From Candidatus Gastranaerophilales bacterium (GTDB lineage Bacteria; Cyanobacteriota; Vampirovibrionia; Gastranaerophilales; Gastranaerophilaceae), in the NCBI GenBank assembly GCA_944324135.1, contig CALUVE010000002.1:51974-115973 (forward strand): DNA of 64,000 nucleotides. Reading direction: 5' to 3'. Under the pieces are notes generated by a model. It ran no database searches. It was not told the DNA's origin and worked only from the letters and a program-made list of their open reading frames with translations. The position numbers were made by a program, and so were the translations under genes. This document shows positions 17,854-26,593 of this stretch, piece after piece; the stretch's first letter is position 1, and the number at the start of each line of letters is the position of its first letter.

Positions 17854-17940
17854 GCCCTTGTGGCGGAATCGGTAGACGCGTTGGACTTAAAATCCAATTG
17901 GGTGTATAACTCAGTACCAGTTCAAGTCTGGTCAAGGGCA
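17854..17940 (+). tRNA. tRNA-Leu (anticodon UAA)
   Basis: The acceptor stem GCCCTTG (17854-17860) pairs with CAAGGGC, with discriminator A at 17940. The anticodon stem TTGGA/TCCAA encloses the loop CTTAAAA, giving anticodon TAA. A long variable arm and a T-arm (GTTCAAGTC) are present. The length is 87 nt. No CCA is encoded. There is no group I intron, unlike many cyanobacterial trnL-UAA genes. A terminator follows after seven bases. Confidence 0.95.
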
Positions 17941-17947
17941 TTTTTTA

Positions 17948-17974
17948 GGGAAGTTTTTAAACTTCCCTTTTTTA
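17948..17974 (+). terminator. Rho-independent terminator of the tRNA-Leu transcript
   Basis: GGGAAGTTT and AAACTTCCC form a nine-base stem at 17948-17967, followed on the plus strand by TTTTTTTATTTT. There is no T-run on the minus side, so it serves the tRNA transcript. It abuts the end of the converging patatin gene. Confidence 0.85.
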
Positions 17975-19180
17975 TTTTGATTTATTTATAAGCGTTAAAT
18001 ATGATTTCAATTCACTCATCTTTTCTGAAATTTGAGTAATCAAACTATCCAATTTTGATGTAATTTCTTTTTTATTGATAAGTTTAATCCTGCCAAATAA
18101 GGCTGGGTAGGCAATATTGGAGGCCAGTGAGCAGTGGAAATCTTTAATAACTTCATAATCAAGTGAATCTATAATTTTTTTACAATCACACAAATCAACA
18201 AATATTTCTGCTGATTCAGATTTAGCATTTAGAATTTTATCTTTTGCAATAAATGTTCTGATTTTAAGTAATTTAGTATAAACATTATTGTAGCAATTAA
18301 AAATATTAGCTTTTTTGGCAGGCAAGACATCTTTGAAATAGTGTATAGTCTGCTCGTAGCCTAACTGTGAAAGATGGAGCCTTCTATCTTCAGATTGGTT
18401 GAAATCAATAATATTAACATCACCTGTGTTAATAGTAAGGTAATCATATTTATCACACGCACCATAAAGTTCAGTGATAAAAGATGTTCCCATAGCAGTC
18501 ATACAGCTGTATACGGCATTAAGATATTCAATAGGGTTAAAATCAGTCCCTTCAAAGTCACCCTCAAGTCTCAATTCAAGGATACGTTCATCTTCCGGAC
18601 AGAGGTTTTTCGAAAGCTTCCACATCGGCCAGCTTTTTTGGAGGTCACCGTCCACAAGCATCGCATTTTCATATTCAATAGGACACATGAGCCCCGGCAT
18701 ACTTGAAGAAATTCTAACAGCCTTAGCAATTTCGTAGTCCGGAGTTTCAAATTTAGAAAATTCTTTGCAGGAAAAGTTAGAGAGATCTGTGGTTATAATG
18801 ACAACATTCTTTTTCAGATCTTTAAATCTAACAGGCGGATTTTCTCCTTTAACGTACTTTTCTCCGTAAAACTTTTTTTCCAAAAGCTCGCGCATCCAGT
18901 CCAGAAAAACTTCACCTTTACTTATGGCAAACTGCTGTTTTATTCCAAATTGTATGTCCTTGAAAAGGTTGAAATTTACCTTTAAAAAAATATCTTCAAT
19001 TTCATCTGCATTGTAACCAATGCCGACAAGAGCAGCAACAATAGACCCAACAGAGGAACCTGCATAGGTGTTAGTTTCAATGCCAAGTTTTTCCATTGCT
19101 CTGAGCGCTCCTACGTGTGCAATACCTCTGATTGCTCCTCCGCCGAACAAACAAGTATATTTTAAAGGATTTTTAATCAT
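17972..19180 (-). CDS. Patatin-like phospholipase
   Basis: This 402-residue cytoplasmic or membrane-associated acyl hydrolase has the patatin Ser-Asp dyad signatures. The oxyanion-hole loop is GGGAIRG at 13-19, the nucleophile elbow GSSVG at 41-45 (Ser43), and the Asp is in the LVDGDLQKSW segment near 170. The C-terminal 150 residues are charged and helical, unlike the catalytic core. A good ribosome site (GGAG, seven bases before the ATG) overlaps the end of the upstream membrane-protein gene, which is 14 bp away, so the two form an operon. Likely substrates are membrane phospholipids; bacterial patatins can also be effectors. Confidence 0.88.
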   Translation of the reverse strand: MIKNPLKYTCLFGGGAIRGIAHVGALRAMEKLGIETNTYAGSSVGSIVAALVGIGYNADEIEDIFLKVNFNLFKDIQFGIKQQFAISKGEVFLDWMRELLEKKFYGEKYVKGENPPVRFKDLKKNVVIITTDLSNFSCKEFSKFETPDYEIAKAVRISSSMPGLMCPIEYENAMLVDGDLQKSWPMWKLSKNLCPEDERILELRLEGDFEGTDFNPIEYLNAVYSCMTAMGTSFITELYGACDKYDYLTINTGDVNIIDFNQSEDRRLHLSQLGYEQTIHYFKDVLPAKKANIFNCYNNVYTKLLKIRTFIAKDKILNAKSESAEIFVDLCDCKKIIDSLDYEVIKDFHCSLASNIAYPALFGRIKLINKKEITSKLDSLITQISEKMSELKSYLTLINKSK

Positions 19181-19194
19181 ATTAATGCTCCAAA

Positions 19195-20712
19195 TTAGAA
19201 TTTGATATCAGTGTCAAAAAGGGTGTCCTTGTAGTAGTTTATGTCTCTTGTTGGAATTTCGTAATTTTCAAGGGCATTTTCCGCAAGTACAAATACCCCG
19301 AAAACCTCCCCTTCAAATACCAGTTTCCATCGTTCAGAATTCTTCAATGTGTCATATACAGGATAATATTTTTCTAGAATCATAATTTCCGGCGGGTATT
19401 TTATAAGAACTTCATCCCAGCCCGGGTTAACAAGAAAGAATTTCTTTAATAATGGCACCATTTCGTCATAATACACCTCTTCGTAACGGCCGTCCATATA
19501 TATCAAGTTGTTTGGATACAGTTTATAGGAAACGTAACTACCAAGCCCAAAGTTGGTGAGCACATCGCCTTTTATGTTATTTAACCGTATAAATTCAACT
19601 TCGCGTACAGGATATGCCGCATAATTTAACGGTACGGTGAATTCTTTTGTTGCCAAAGAAAATATTGACATAAATAAAATCATAATATATACAATTTTTT
19701 CAGTAAAAGCAGGTATATTCAGAGTTTTACCAAAATTATAAATGTCATCGTAGGCATAGCAGCAAACTGAAATTACAAAGAAAGGTATTAGCTTAACATG
19801 ACTTATAGAAAGATATAAAGTTACAAGCAGAACTATCCATTTTACTTTATCCTGCTCATCATACCATTTTTTCAATGATGATTTTTTAATATTCTGAATA
19901 ATATTATAGATAACAACTGCAACGGAAGAGAACATGAATACTTTAAACATAATCTGTTTATTCATCTGATATTTGGAGAAAATTCCCCACCATTCAGAAA
20001 TATCAGGGCGTTCCATTGTCGTTGCCGTTAATAAAAATTTGATATATTCAAATCCGTAAGGATTAATTGCAAGGAATAAAACCGATGGTATGAGTGTGTA
20101 AATATAGGGTTTCCAAGGTTTTTTATTTAAAAATTCACCCAGTGCAAACATTGCAATTAACCCAAGCCCCGAAACAACTCCGCCGTGAACATTGTTCCAG
20201 AAAATAGTCAAAAACGGCAGTAAAATTAGTAATTTAGGTTTATTTCTTCTTGCCAGTTCAAGTATGTAAATAAACAGGGTGAACAGCAAGAAAGAAAACA
20301 TATGGCATCTTACAGGTGAACTGAAATTCTGATTTAGTGCCATAATAGCAAATACATATATAAATAGACAATACGGCATTACACTGTATTTTAATTTGAC
20401 AATCTTTGAAATTAGTACAAAAATACCAACTGTAAACAACGCCTGCAGGAGAATCAAGCTATATGGACCCAAAAATTTGAGCACAAGATAAAACACCACA
20501 CCTGAGCCCCATTCGTGATCCCACCAGGTATGAGTCGGAGTGTAAGACAGAAAATCAGTTTTCAGAACCTGATGTCCCTCCACGACTCCCATGCCGGCAA
20601 TCAGTCTTGCCCATAAATCAAAATCGTAATTGCTGACAAGCATGCTTACAGCAAAAATAAAAATAACCAGAGTTATATAAAATAAAAGCTTTCTCTTTAT
20701 CCCCATATTCAT
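19195..20712 (-). CDS. Polytopic membrane protein, GT-C-glycosyltransferase-like
   Basis: The 505-residue product has about ten to twelve predicted transmembrane helices and a soluble C-terminal region of about 110 residues. The first extracytoplasmic loop, with DFDLWARLIAG, TDFLSYTPTHTWWDHEWG and a downstream aromatic cluster, resembles polyprenol-dependent GT-C enzymes and related proteins that carry acidic residues in this loop. The C-terminal soluble part (YKLYPNNLIYMDGRYEEVYY) fits the same picture. No acceptor or donor can be inferred. It is the first gene of a two-gene operon with the patatin. Confidence 0.6.
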   Translation of the reverse strand: MNMGIKRKLLFYITLVIFIFAVSMLVSNYDFDLWARLIAGMGVVEGHQVLKTDFLSYTPTHTWWDHEWGSGVVFYLVLKFLGPYSLILLQALFTVGIFVLISKIVKLKYSVMPYCLFIYVFAIMALNQNFSSPVRCHMFSFLLFTLFIYILELARRNKPKLLILLPFLTIFWNNVHGGVVSGLGLIAMFALGEFLNKKPWKPYIYTLIPSVLFLAINPYGFEYIKFLLTATTMERPDISEWWGIFSKYQMNKQIMFKVFMFSSVAVVIYNIIQNIKKSSLKKWYDEQDKVKWIVLLVTLYLSISHVKLIPFFVISVCCYAYDDIYNFGKTLNIPAFTEKIVYIMILFMSIFSLATKEFTVPLNYAAYPVREVEFIRLNNIKGDVLTNFGLGSYVSYKLYPNNLIYMDGRYEEVYYDEMVPLLKKFFLVNPGWDEVLIKYPPEIMILEKYYPVYDTLKNSERWKLVFEGEVFGVFVLAENALENYEIPTRDINYYKDTLFDTDIKF

Positions 20713-20736
20713 AGTTTGATTCTACCATAAATTCAA

Positions 20737-20772
20737 AAAAAAGAGGAGTCTGTAAACAAACCCCTCTTTTTT
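20737..20772 (-). terminator. Rho-independent terminator
   Basis: AAAAGAGG (20739-20746) pairs with CCTCTTTT (20763-20770) around a 16-base loop, with T-runs on both strands. It lies 18 bases past the stop of the minus-strand gene at 20790. Confidence 0.7.
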
Positions 20773-20789
20773 CTAAAATTTATTAAAAT

Positions 20790-21074
20790 CTAAGCAGCCA
20801 TAGAACCTTTGATTTCTCTAATAAGGTATTCAGCAACCCATTCAAAATCTTTGTTGTGTTCAGCAGCTTTTTGAAGATATTCAACAGAAGCATCGCCAAT
20901 TCTGATGAGAGTCATAGCAACAACACCGCGTTTGATACCTCTTACAACCTGTAATTCATCAACAAGCTGCGGGAGAACTTCTGTTCCGATATCTACGAGT
21001 TTATTTTCTAATTCATTTTTAGTAACATTGTCTGCATTTTCTAACTTTGTTAATATTTCATTTACTGATTCCAT
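20790..21074 (-). CDS. Small HEAT-repeat-like protein
   Basis: This 94-residue all-helical protein resembles two to three HEAT units (NELENKLVDIGTEVLPQLVD, then GVVAMTLIRIGDASVEYLQK). It has no signal peptide or membrane segment. GGAG lies six bases before the ATG, and a TATAAT box is present on the minus strand at 21114-21109. It is monocistronic, flanked by terminators on both sides. Function is unknown; such small HEAT proteins usually mediate protein-protein contacts. Confidence 0.7.
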   Translation of the reverse strand: MESVNEILTKLENADNVTKNELENKLVDIGTEVLPQLVDELQVVRGIKRGVVAMTLIRIGDASVEYLQKAAEHNKDFEWVAEYLIREIKGSMAA

Positions 21075-21187
21075 AACTTACTCCATTATTTCTTTTCTCT
21101 ATGTTCTTATTATAATTCAAAAAATTACTCAACTTTGATTTCCTTACATAATCTTTATATCTTATTAAGATTGTCTTAATATGTACA

Positions 21188-21220
21188 AAAAGACCGCGGC
21201 TTTGACTGCTGCGGTCTTTT
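21188..21220 (-). terminator. Rho-independent terminator
   Basis: AAAAGACCGC (21188-21197) and GCGGTCTTTT (21211-21220) form a ten-base stem. It lies 23 bases past the stop of the 667-aa protein gene, on its strand. Confidence 0.85.
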
Positions 21221-21242
21221 ATCAATTATCTTATATTCCTTA

Positions 21243-23246
21243 TTAAGCTGAGTACATTTTGAAGTTTCTTTCAATATGCTTATCAAGTACTGACTTGATA
21301 GAATCGTATTCTGTTTGGAGAGATTCGTGTTCGGTATCAATGTTTTTGAGCTGCATATCAAACTGTTTATCTTTAGCTTCAATCTTTGCCATTGTAGAAT
21401 TGTATTCAGCCTCGGCAATTGTAGCTTCTGTACTATCGGTTGTCTCTGTGATATCGCTGCAATTTGAGTAAAGAGTTGAACACCATTTGTTGTTTGCATC
21501 GACCTGTTCCATTGACACGAGTCCTGTTTCTAATGCAAATTGCAACCACTCTGCACTCGTTGCTAGACCATTTTCTATAACTTGATAATTTGTTTTTCTT
21601 TCTTCAGTAATCTCACCGTTTTCGTTTTCTGTTGTTTCTACTGTCTGCATTCTGTTGAACAAGTTTGTATACCATTGAGCTTTTGCTGTTGCGTCTTCAT
21701 TTGGATTTGTTGTATCTATCCAGGTGACAACAGGTTCACCGAGCTCGTTCATAACTGCATCAAGGATAAGTACGTCGAGTACGCTGTAGAAGTTGTCAGC
21801 ACCGCCCTCGCCGGCTGTTAAACCGGGTTGTTTTGAACCAACTTCAAATATAAAGGCTAAATCATTTAAGTTTTGATAATCCTCAGGACCAACATTTGGA
21901 TTGCCAGGCCCAAACATATATTCTGCAAGAGCTTTTGCTGCTTCTTCAAATGCTACACGTGCATTATATGCGGCGCTATTAGTCGGAAGATTAAACTTAG
22001 AATAATCAAACTGAGGATAGCAATCGCTTAAATAAGTGTTAAGTACACCTAAAAGCTGACCTTTAAGAGCTTCTGGATCCGGTTCTTCTTGAATATACAC
22101 ATCACCGGTTGTTTTAGGTATATAGTAGGTTATAGTTGCTGATTCGTTAGAGTCTGGGTCAGTACCAGTTTGGGTTACAATGTAATAATCCGGATCCGTA
22201 CTTATACCCACAGCGAATGTGCCATTACTTTCGCCGTCTTCTGTTGGACCAGGTATAACTGTTGCTGGTGGCGTAAATTGGAAATCAAAATCGACCCAGT
22301 TACCATTTTCATCTTTTTCACCATTTACAGTAATTGTTCCACCAGTTCTATCTGTTTCTTGTCTTGCGATACCGTTTGCAAGGTCTCTGACGTACGCAGC
22401 CATATCCGTAAAATAGGTTGAGCCCTGTACTGCCATTCCATTTGCTTGCTCTAATTTTTTTGCAAACTCTTCACAGTAACCTTGAAGAAGTCCAAGATCT
22501 GATCCTGCAGAATTAATTTTAGAGCTTAAATCAGTAAGATATAATTCACCACCGTTTGCAGTTGATTCTTTATTGTAAGTATCAATGTACTTATGCATTT
22601 CTTTTTCATATGTTTCATATGTGTTTATATAGTTTGTGAACAGCGGTTCAAATTTAGTGTTATATTCAGTACCAGACATAATAGCGTCATAGCCTTCGTG
22701 AACATCAGGCGGATTTTTTGTATCTTCTCCGCCAAGGTACATTGCTTTCAAATCTGCACCGGTCAAACCTGAAGATTTACCGTTTTCAGTATCCATACCT
22801 AAGCATGCATCAATGATATCTGTTGTAATGCCGTCAAAGAATGTTGTACTCTTTTCAAGATTATACATCTTGAGGAATTCTTCAAGTGCTGTTGTATTGG
22901 TGTCACCTTTAGCGGCAATTTTCCATGCTTCTTCATAGTTATGTGCTGTTTCTTCCGAAACTAAAATTTGTCCTGCAAGGTTTTTCAAACCGTACTGGTT
23001 GTTGTATGAGCTGTATGCAGTCAAGTTTGCAAAAGTCAATTCTTTGTTTAAAGGATTACCTTTTACGTCGTAGGCAGAATACATCATTTTGGTGTTATTC
23101 AAGGCAGCAACATACCGTTCGCTAGCCTTTGCACTTTCGGTAGCGAGACGGATTTTCTGGTTGTTAATAAGCTGAGATCTCAACTCGTTATCTGACAAAC
23201 GAGTTGTGATTGATAATAATCTAGCTTGTGATGCCGCCATTCCCAT
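21243..23246 (-). CDS. Large probable structural or exported protein (667 aa), unknown function
   Basis: I do not recognise a named family. The product starts MGMAASQARLLSITTRLSDN, continues with a helical, Gln/Asn/Ser-rich region to about 130, then an acidic Thr/Gly/Asn-rich central region. It ends in a coiled coil (AEAEYNSTMAKIEAKDKQFD, then EYDSIKSVLDKHIERNFKMY). Conserved amphipathic helices at both ends, no Sec signal and low Cys content are reminiscent of flagellar hook/filament-type and other secreted assembly proteins. This is an analogy, not homology. It is monocistronic, has a terminator, and carries the direct-repeat promoter found at three other genes. The ATG is 13 bases after AAAGGA; the next in-frame Met is residue 3. 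Confidence 0.75.
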   Translation of the reverse strand: MGMAASQARLLSITTRLSDNELRSQLINNQKIRLATESAKASERYVAALNNTKMMYSAYDVKGNPLNKELTFANLTAYSSYNNQYGLKNLAGQILVSEETAHNYEEAWKIAAKGDTNTTALEEFLKMYNLEKSTTFFDGITTDIIDACLGMDTENGKSSGLTGADLKAMYLGGEDTKNPPDVHEGYDAIMSGTEYNTKFEPLFTNYINTYETYEKEMHKYIDTYNKESTANGGELYLTDLSSKINSAGSDLGLLQGYCEEFAKKLEQANGMAVQGSTYFTDMAAYVRDLANGIARQETDRTGGTITVNGEKDENGNWVDFDFQFTPPATVIPGPTEDGESNGTFAVGISTDPDYYIVTQTGTDPDSNESATITYYIPKTTGDVYIQEEPDPEALKGQLLGVLNTYLSDCYPQFDYSKFNLPTNSAAYNARVAFEEAAKALAEYMFGPGNPNVGPEDYQNLNDLAFIFEVGSKQPGLTAGEGGADNFYSVLDVLILDAVMNELGEPVVTWIDTTNPNEDATAKAQWYTNLFNRMQTVETTENENGEITEERKTNYQVIENGLATSAEWLQFALETGLVSMEQVDANNKWCSTLYSNCSDITETTDSTEATIAEAEYNSTMAKIEAKDKQFDMQLKNIDTEHESLQTEYDSIKSVLDKHIERNFKMYSA

Positions 23247-23313
23247 AGTTGACGATTTGTCCTTTCAGTATCCTTAGTAACTTTTTGTCCTTACTATGGT
23301 TATCGGCTTAAAT

Positions 23314-23361
23314 AGTATATTTCTTTAATATTTTTAAGGTAAATGTTAACAAATATTTACA
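23314..23361 (-). promoter_or_regulatory. Direct-repeat operator and promoter (site b)
   Basis: On the minus strand, TGTAAA-TATT-TGTTAACA runs from 23361 to 23344, followed by TATACT at 23319-23314. The gap from repeat to -10 is 24 bases, against 33-34 at sites a and c, a difference of about one helical turn. The repeat overlaps the last codons of the upstream gene, whose stop is at 23357. Confidence 0.55.
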
Positions 23362-24403
23362 ATTGTGATAATTTTTGGAGCGCCGATTTTAACGCATTGA
23401 TTTTTTTTGTATCAGTGCCTAGACCGCACAGGAGCATTGTAGATTTTGAATTTGTAATCTCATCTTCTATATTGTATTTATCAAATAAAAGTTCAGAAAG
23501 CGCAAATCCGCTGAATTTCGGAATTCTTACAAGAATTTTTGTAACATCATTCCCCCCGAAATCACAGTTAGGACATGAATGTCTCAGTTCACACAAAGCT
23601 TGAATCAGTTCAGAAAGTTTTTTTCTACCCTTTGAACTATTCAAATAGTTTATATTTGCTTCAATAGTTGCAAGGAGCGGATATGACGGTGATGTAGTCA
23701 TAATCATATCAAGTGCCGGTTTGGCATCCAATTCACAATTGACATGCAAAAGTGCAGTTGGATTAAGGCCGCCGGCTGTTTTATGGAGTGATTGGATTGT
23801 AAAGTCAGCTATATTTACGGCACTTTCGGGCAATCTGTCAGAAAAAGGATACAGAGCACCGTGCGCCTCATCAACTATTAAATATACTCCGTTGCGTTTG
23901 CAAATAGCCTGTATCGCACGTATGTCAGAGGTGTATCCTTCATAAGTCGGAGAAGTCACAATTAAGGCTTTTATATTGTTTCCTTTTAGTAAATTATCAA
24001 TTGCAGCAGGCTCAACCCCAAGAGGGACATCCCAGGTGTCAGAATGGGGGTGCTCGTAAAATACAGGAATGGCACCGGCAAGTTTAACAGCATTAAGATG
24101 CGACCTGTGCGCGCTTTTCCATAGCAAAACTTTCTCGTCTTTTTTTACACAGCACAAAACAGCAGCATGTATACCCGAAGTTGAACCGTTAGTCAAAAAG
24201 TATGTTGCTTTTGTTCCGTATATATCAGCAGCACGATTTTGCGCTTTATTAAGCGCAGACTGAGGGTCGTGCGCTTCTGTTTCAGAAATATCGTATTTAT
24301 AAAATTGTCTGAATTTGTGAAATATAAAGAATTTTTGTGAGTGTGACGGGGTTGTAAATAACTTTGTATGATTATTTTTTCTGAATAAACTAATTAAACT
24401 CAC
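23357..24403 (-). CDS. Orn/Lys/Arg decarboxylase-family PLP enzyme, short form
   Basis: This fold-type I PLP protein matches the major domain of ornithine/lysine/arginine decarboxylases: ATYFLTNGSTSGIHAAVL (cofactor phosphate site), LIVDEAHGALYPF (PLP-pyridine Asp), and TIQSLHKTAGGLNPTALLHV with the Schiff-base Lys. At 348 residues it lacks most of the C-terminal domain found in the usual 450-490-residue enzymes. It may therefore act on a different amino acid or be a polyamine/agmatine branch enzyme of reduced size. The start is GTG at 24403, preceded by TAAGG six bases upstream, right after the PilZ gene stop. The two genes are likely co-transcribed. Confidence 0.8.
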   Translation of the reverse strand: MSLISLFRKNNHTKLFTTPSHSQKFFIFHKFRQFYKYDISETEAHDPQSALNKAQNRAADIYGTKATYFLTNGSTSGIHAAVLCCVKKDEKVLLWKSAHRSHLNAVKLAGAIPVFYEHPHSDTWDVPLGVEPAAIDNLLKGNNIKALIVTSPTYEGYTSDIRAIQAICKRNGVYLIVDEAHGALYPFSDRLPESAVNIADFTIQSLHKTAGGLNPTALLHVNCELDAKPALDMIMTTSPSYPLLATIEANINYLNSSKGRKKLSELIQALCELRHSCPNCDFGGNDVTKILVRIPKFSGFALSELLFDKYNIEDEITNSKSTMLLCGLGTDTKKINALKSALQKLSQL

Positions 24404-24411
24404 ATTAAACC

Positions 24412-25002
24412 TTACTTATTTCTGATTTCTATAGCACGTTTAGTACAATATTGAATCAAAATCATTTTGTCAATATTAGATTTAAATTCAAATCTGCCAG
24501 AGTGTGTATAAGTTTTATCATCATTTTTTTCTACACGGATTGTTGAATACATACACTCAATACTTTGCTGTTTGGAAAGTTGAAGTGTGATGTAATATGT
24601 TTTTTCAATATCAAGGTTCTCAGCAGTAATAAATTTCATACCGCCTGCAGAAATATCGAGAGTTTTTATCTTGTGAGAGATGAAATCAGCTGAAATTTCA
24701 GTATCCTCAACAAATTTGATACGTGTATACTGACGTCTTTGCAAGAATTTGTGTTTTGCAGGACTTGAAATTTTCAGGGTTTTATCATTCATTTCTTTCA
24801 TATAAGAAGTGAAAAAGAGCATACCGTGAGGAGTTTGTGTATAGAATTCACAGTAATTACTCCTTAATATACCGATTGGGTCGTAATCAAGCTGTAATGT
24901 AAATCCGTCAGGGGTAACATCTGTGATAACACCTTTGTTTGCATTTTTAAAATCATGCGGAACCATTACAACTCTCTGACCTTTTTCAAGTAATTCTCTC
25001 AT
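24412..25002 (-). CDS. PilZ-domain cyclic-di-GMP-binding protein
   Basis: The 196-residue product has a YcgR-type N-terminal beta domain (about 1-95) and a C-terminal PilZ domain. The PilZ domain shows the switch motif RRQYTRIKF (RxxxR form) followed by LDISAGGMKF ([D/N]xSxxG form). It should bind c-di-GMP and modulate motility, adhesion or export. I take the ATG at 25002, which follows AAAGGA; a TTG five codons upstream lacks a ribosome site. No cyclase or phosphodiesterase gene for c-di-GMP is in the window. Confidence 0.88.
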   Translation of the reverse strand: MRELLEKGQRVVMVPHDFKNANKGVITDVTPDGFTLQLDYDPIGILRSNYCEFYTQTPHGMLFFTSYMKEMNDKTLKISSPAKHKFLQRRQYTRIKFVEDTEISADFISHKIKTLDISAGGMKFITAENLDIEKTYYITLQLSKQQSIECMYSTIRVEKNDDKTYTHSGRFEFKSNIDKMILIQYCTKRAIEIRNK

Positions 25003-25088
25003 CTCAAGTCCTTTCAAAATACTACATCATGCTTAAATTATATATTATTTTTCCGACTGTGTCTATTCTTTAAAGAAAATTAAGAAAA

Positions 25089-25171
25089 GCCCCTCTTAAT
25101 CTGAGGGGCAAAAACTGAGCAATCAGAAGAGTTGAGGATTTACATATTCATAATATATGTTTTTTCCTCAA
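25089..25171 (-). ncRNA. Candidate small RNA: nested hairpin plus terminator
   Basis: The hairpin at 25132-25171 consists of an outer TTGAGGA/TCCTCAA stem and an inner ACATAT/ATATGT stem. On the minus strand it is followed by a second hairpin, GCCCCTC/GAGGGGC (25089-25109), and the T-rich tail TTTTCTTAATTTTC. It lies beyond the secY terminator, so it would need its own promoter or read-through. The only open frame inside is 12 codons. A small RNA is the best reading; a double terminator is the alternative. Confidence 0.35.
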
Positions 25172-25203
25172 GTTTCATTAAACTAAATGCTTAAAAATAA
25201 CAT

Positions 25204-25239
25204 AAAAAAATAGCCCCTGATAACTAGGAGCTATTTTTT
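25204..25239 (-). terminator. Rho-independent terminator after secY
   Basis: AAAAAATAGC and GCTATTTTTT pair, with an additional CCT/AGG interrupted by one mismatch, at 25204-25239. It lies 17 bases after the secY stop on the minus strand; T-runs are present on both sides. Confidence 0.85.
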
Positions 25240-25255
25240 ATATGAATAAAAAACG

Positions 25256-26593
25256 TTATTCTTTCAGGAATGACTCATAATTACGGGCGAGAAGATGCGT
25301 TCTGACCTGATTAATAAGGTCTAATGCAACACCGACCATGATTATAAGGGAAGTAGCACCAATACCTTGCAAGGTTGTAATGTGTGTAATATAAGTTGCA
25401 AGTGAAGGTATAAGTGCAATGATACCAAGCCCCATAGCACCGATAAATGTAGTCTTACTCAAGATTTTATCGAGCGCTTCTGCTGTTGGTTTACCTGGTT
25501 TTATACCCGGAATGGAAGAACCGTATTTTTTCAGGTTAGTTGCAATATCTTTTGGCTGCATGTTTGGCATAATTGATGCGTAGAAGAATGTCAGCAATAC
25601 GATTAAACCAAAATACATAAGATAGTAAACAATACCGTCAGGACTAAGGATATGGGTTAATCTCATAACCATATCTTTAGCCGGTCCTTCAGCAAAATTT
25701 GCCTGTCCGACAAGGCTTAAAATTGTTGACGGGAAAAGCAAAATTGCAATTGCAAAGATAATAGGCATAACGCCGCCCGGATTAAGTTTGAACGGAATAT
25801 AAGAATTCATACCGCCGTAAACTTTGTTGCCAACCTGTCTTTTCGGGTTAACAATAATAACTTTTCTAACAGCTTCCTGCATTATAACAATGAAAATCAT
25901 TGCAGCGAAGAATATTGCGAGCAATACCCCGAGAGCTAGCTGTAAAGAACCGTTATTTGCGACCATCTGGAAAGTTCTTGATGCATAAATCGGAATACCT
26001 GATAATATACCGACAAAGATTATCAAAGAACCGCCGTTGCCTATTCCTTTTTCAGTAATAAGTTCAGAAATCCACATTACAAGAACAGAACCTGCAGTGA
26101 GGACAGCAACAGAACTTATAAAGAATAATCCGGGGTTAATCCCCTGAACAATTGCACCGGGCAAGTGGTGCAAATATAACATAAATACGATAGATTGAAA
26201 CATTGCAAGTACAACAGTAAATAGTCTGGTATACTGTGACAATTTTCTTCTACCTGCTTCGCCTTCTTCTTTCTGTAGTTTTTCCAGTGACGGAACAACA
26301 ACAGAAATCAACTGCATGATGATTGATGCTGTAATGTATGGTCCGATACCAAGTGCAAATATAGATACCTTACCAAGCGCACCGCCTGAAAACAGGTCAA
26401 GAAAACCGATAATATTGTTTCCGCCGGCAATCGTGCTGAATACAGAGTTATTAATACCAAAAAGCGGTAATTGAACTCCGAATCTAAACGCTGCTATCAT
26501 CAGAAACGTGAATATTATTTTTTGTTTTAAGCCGGATGCGTTCCACATTGACAACAAGTCATCTGTAGTAGGCATTCTCATTCCTTGTGCCAT
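25256..26593 (-). CDS. secY: Preprotein translocase subunit SecY
   Basis: SecY forms the channel of the Sec translocon. The 445-residue protein has ten transmembrane helices and family signatures: FGVQLPLFGINN, the plug region SGGALGKVSIFALGIGPYIT, EGEAGRRKLSQYTR, and the cytoplasmic loops ending NPKRQVGNKVYGG and KYGSSIPGIKPGKPT. Its start overlaps the rplO stop, as is usual in spc operons. Unusually, it is the last gene of this operon: no adk, map or infA follows, and a terminator stands 17 bases downstream. Confidence 0.97.
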   Translation of the reverse strand: MAQGMRMPTTDDLLSMWNASGLKQKIIFTFLMIAAFRFGVQLPLFGINNSVFSTIAGGNNIIGFLDLFSGGALGKVSIFALGIGPYITASIIMQLISVVVPSLEKLQKEEGEAGRRKLSQYTRLFTVVLAMFQSIVFMLYLHHLPGAIVQGINPGLFFISSVAVLTAGSVLVMWISELITEKGIGNGGSLIIFVGILSGIPIYASRTFQMVANNGSLQLALGVLLAIFFAAMIFIVIMQEAVRKVIIVNPKRQVGNKVYGGMNSYIPFKLNPGGVMPIIFAIAILLFPSTILSLVGQANFAEGPAKDMVMRLTHILSPDGIVYYLMYFGLIVLLTFFYASIMPNMQPKDIATNLKKYGSSIPGIKPGKPTAEALDKILSKTTFIGAMGLGIIALIPSLATYITHITTLQGIGATSLIIMVGVALDLINQVRTHLLARNYESFLKE

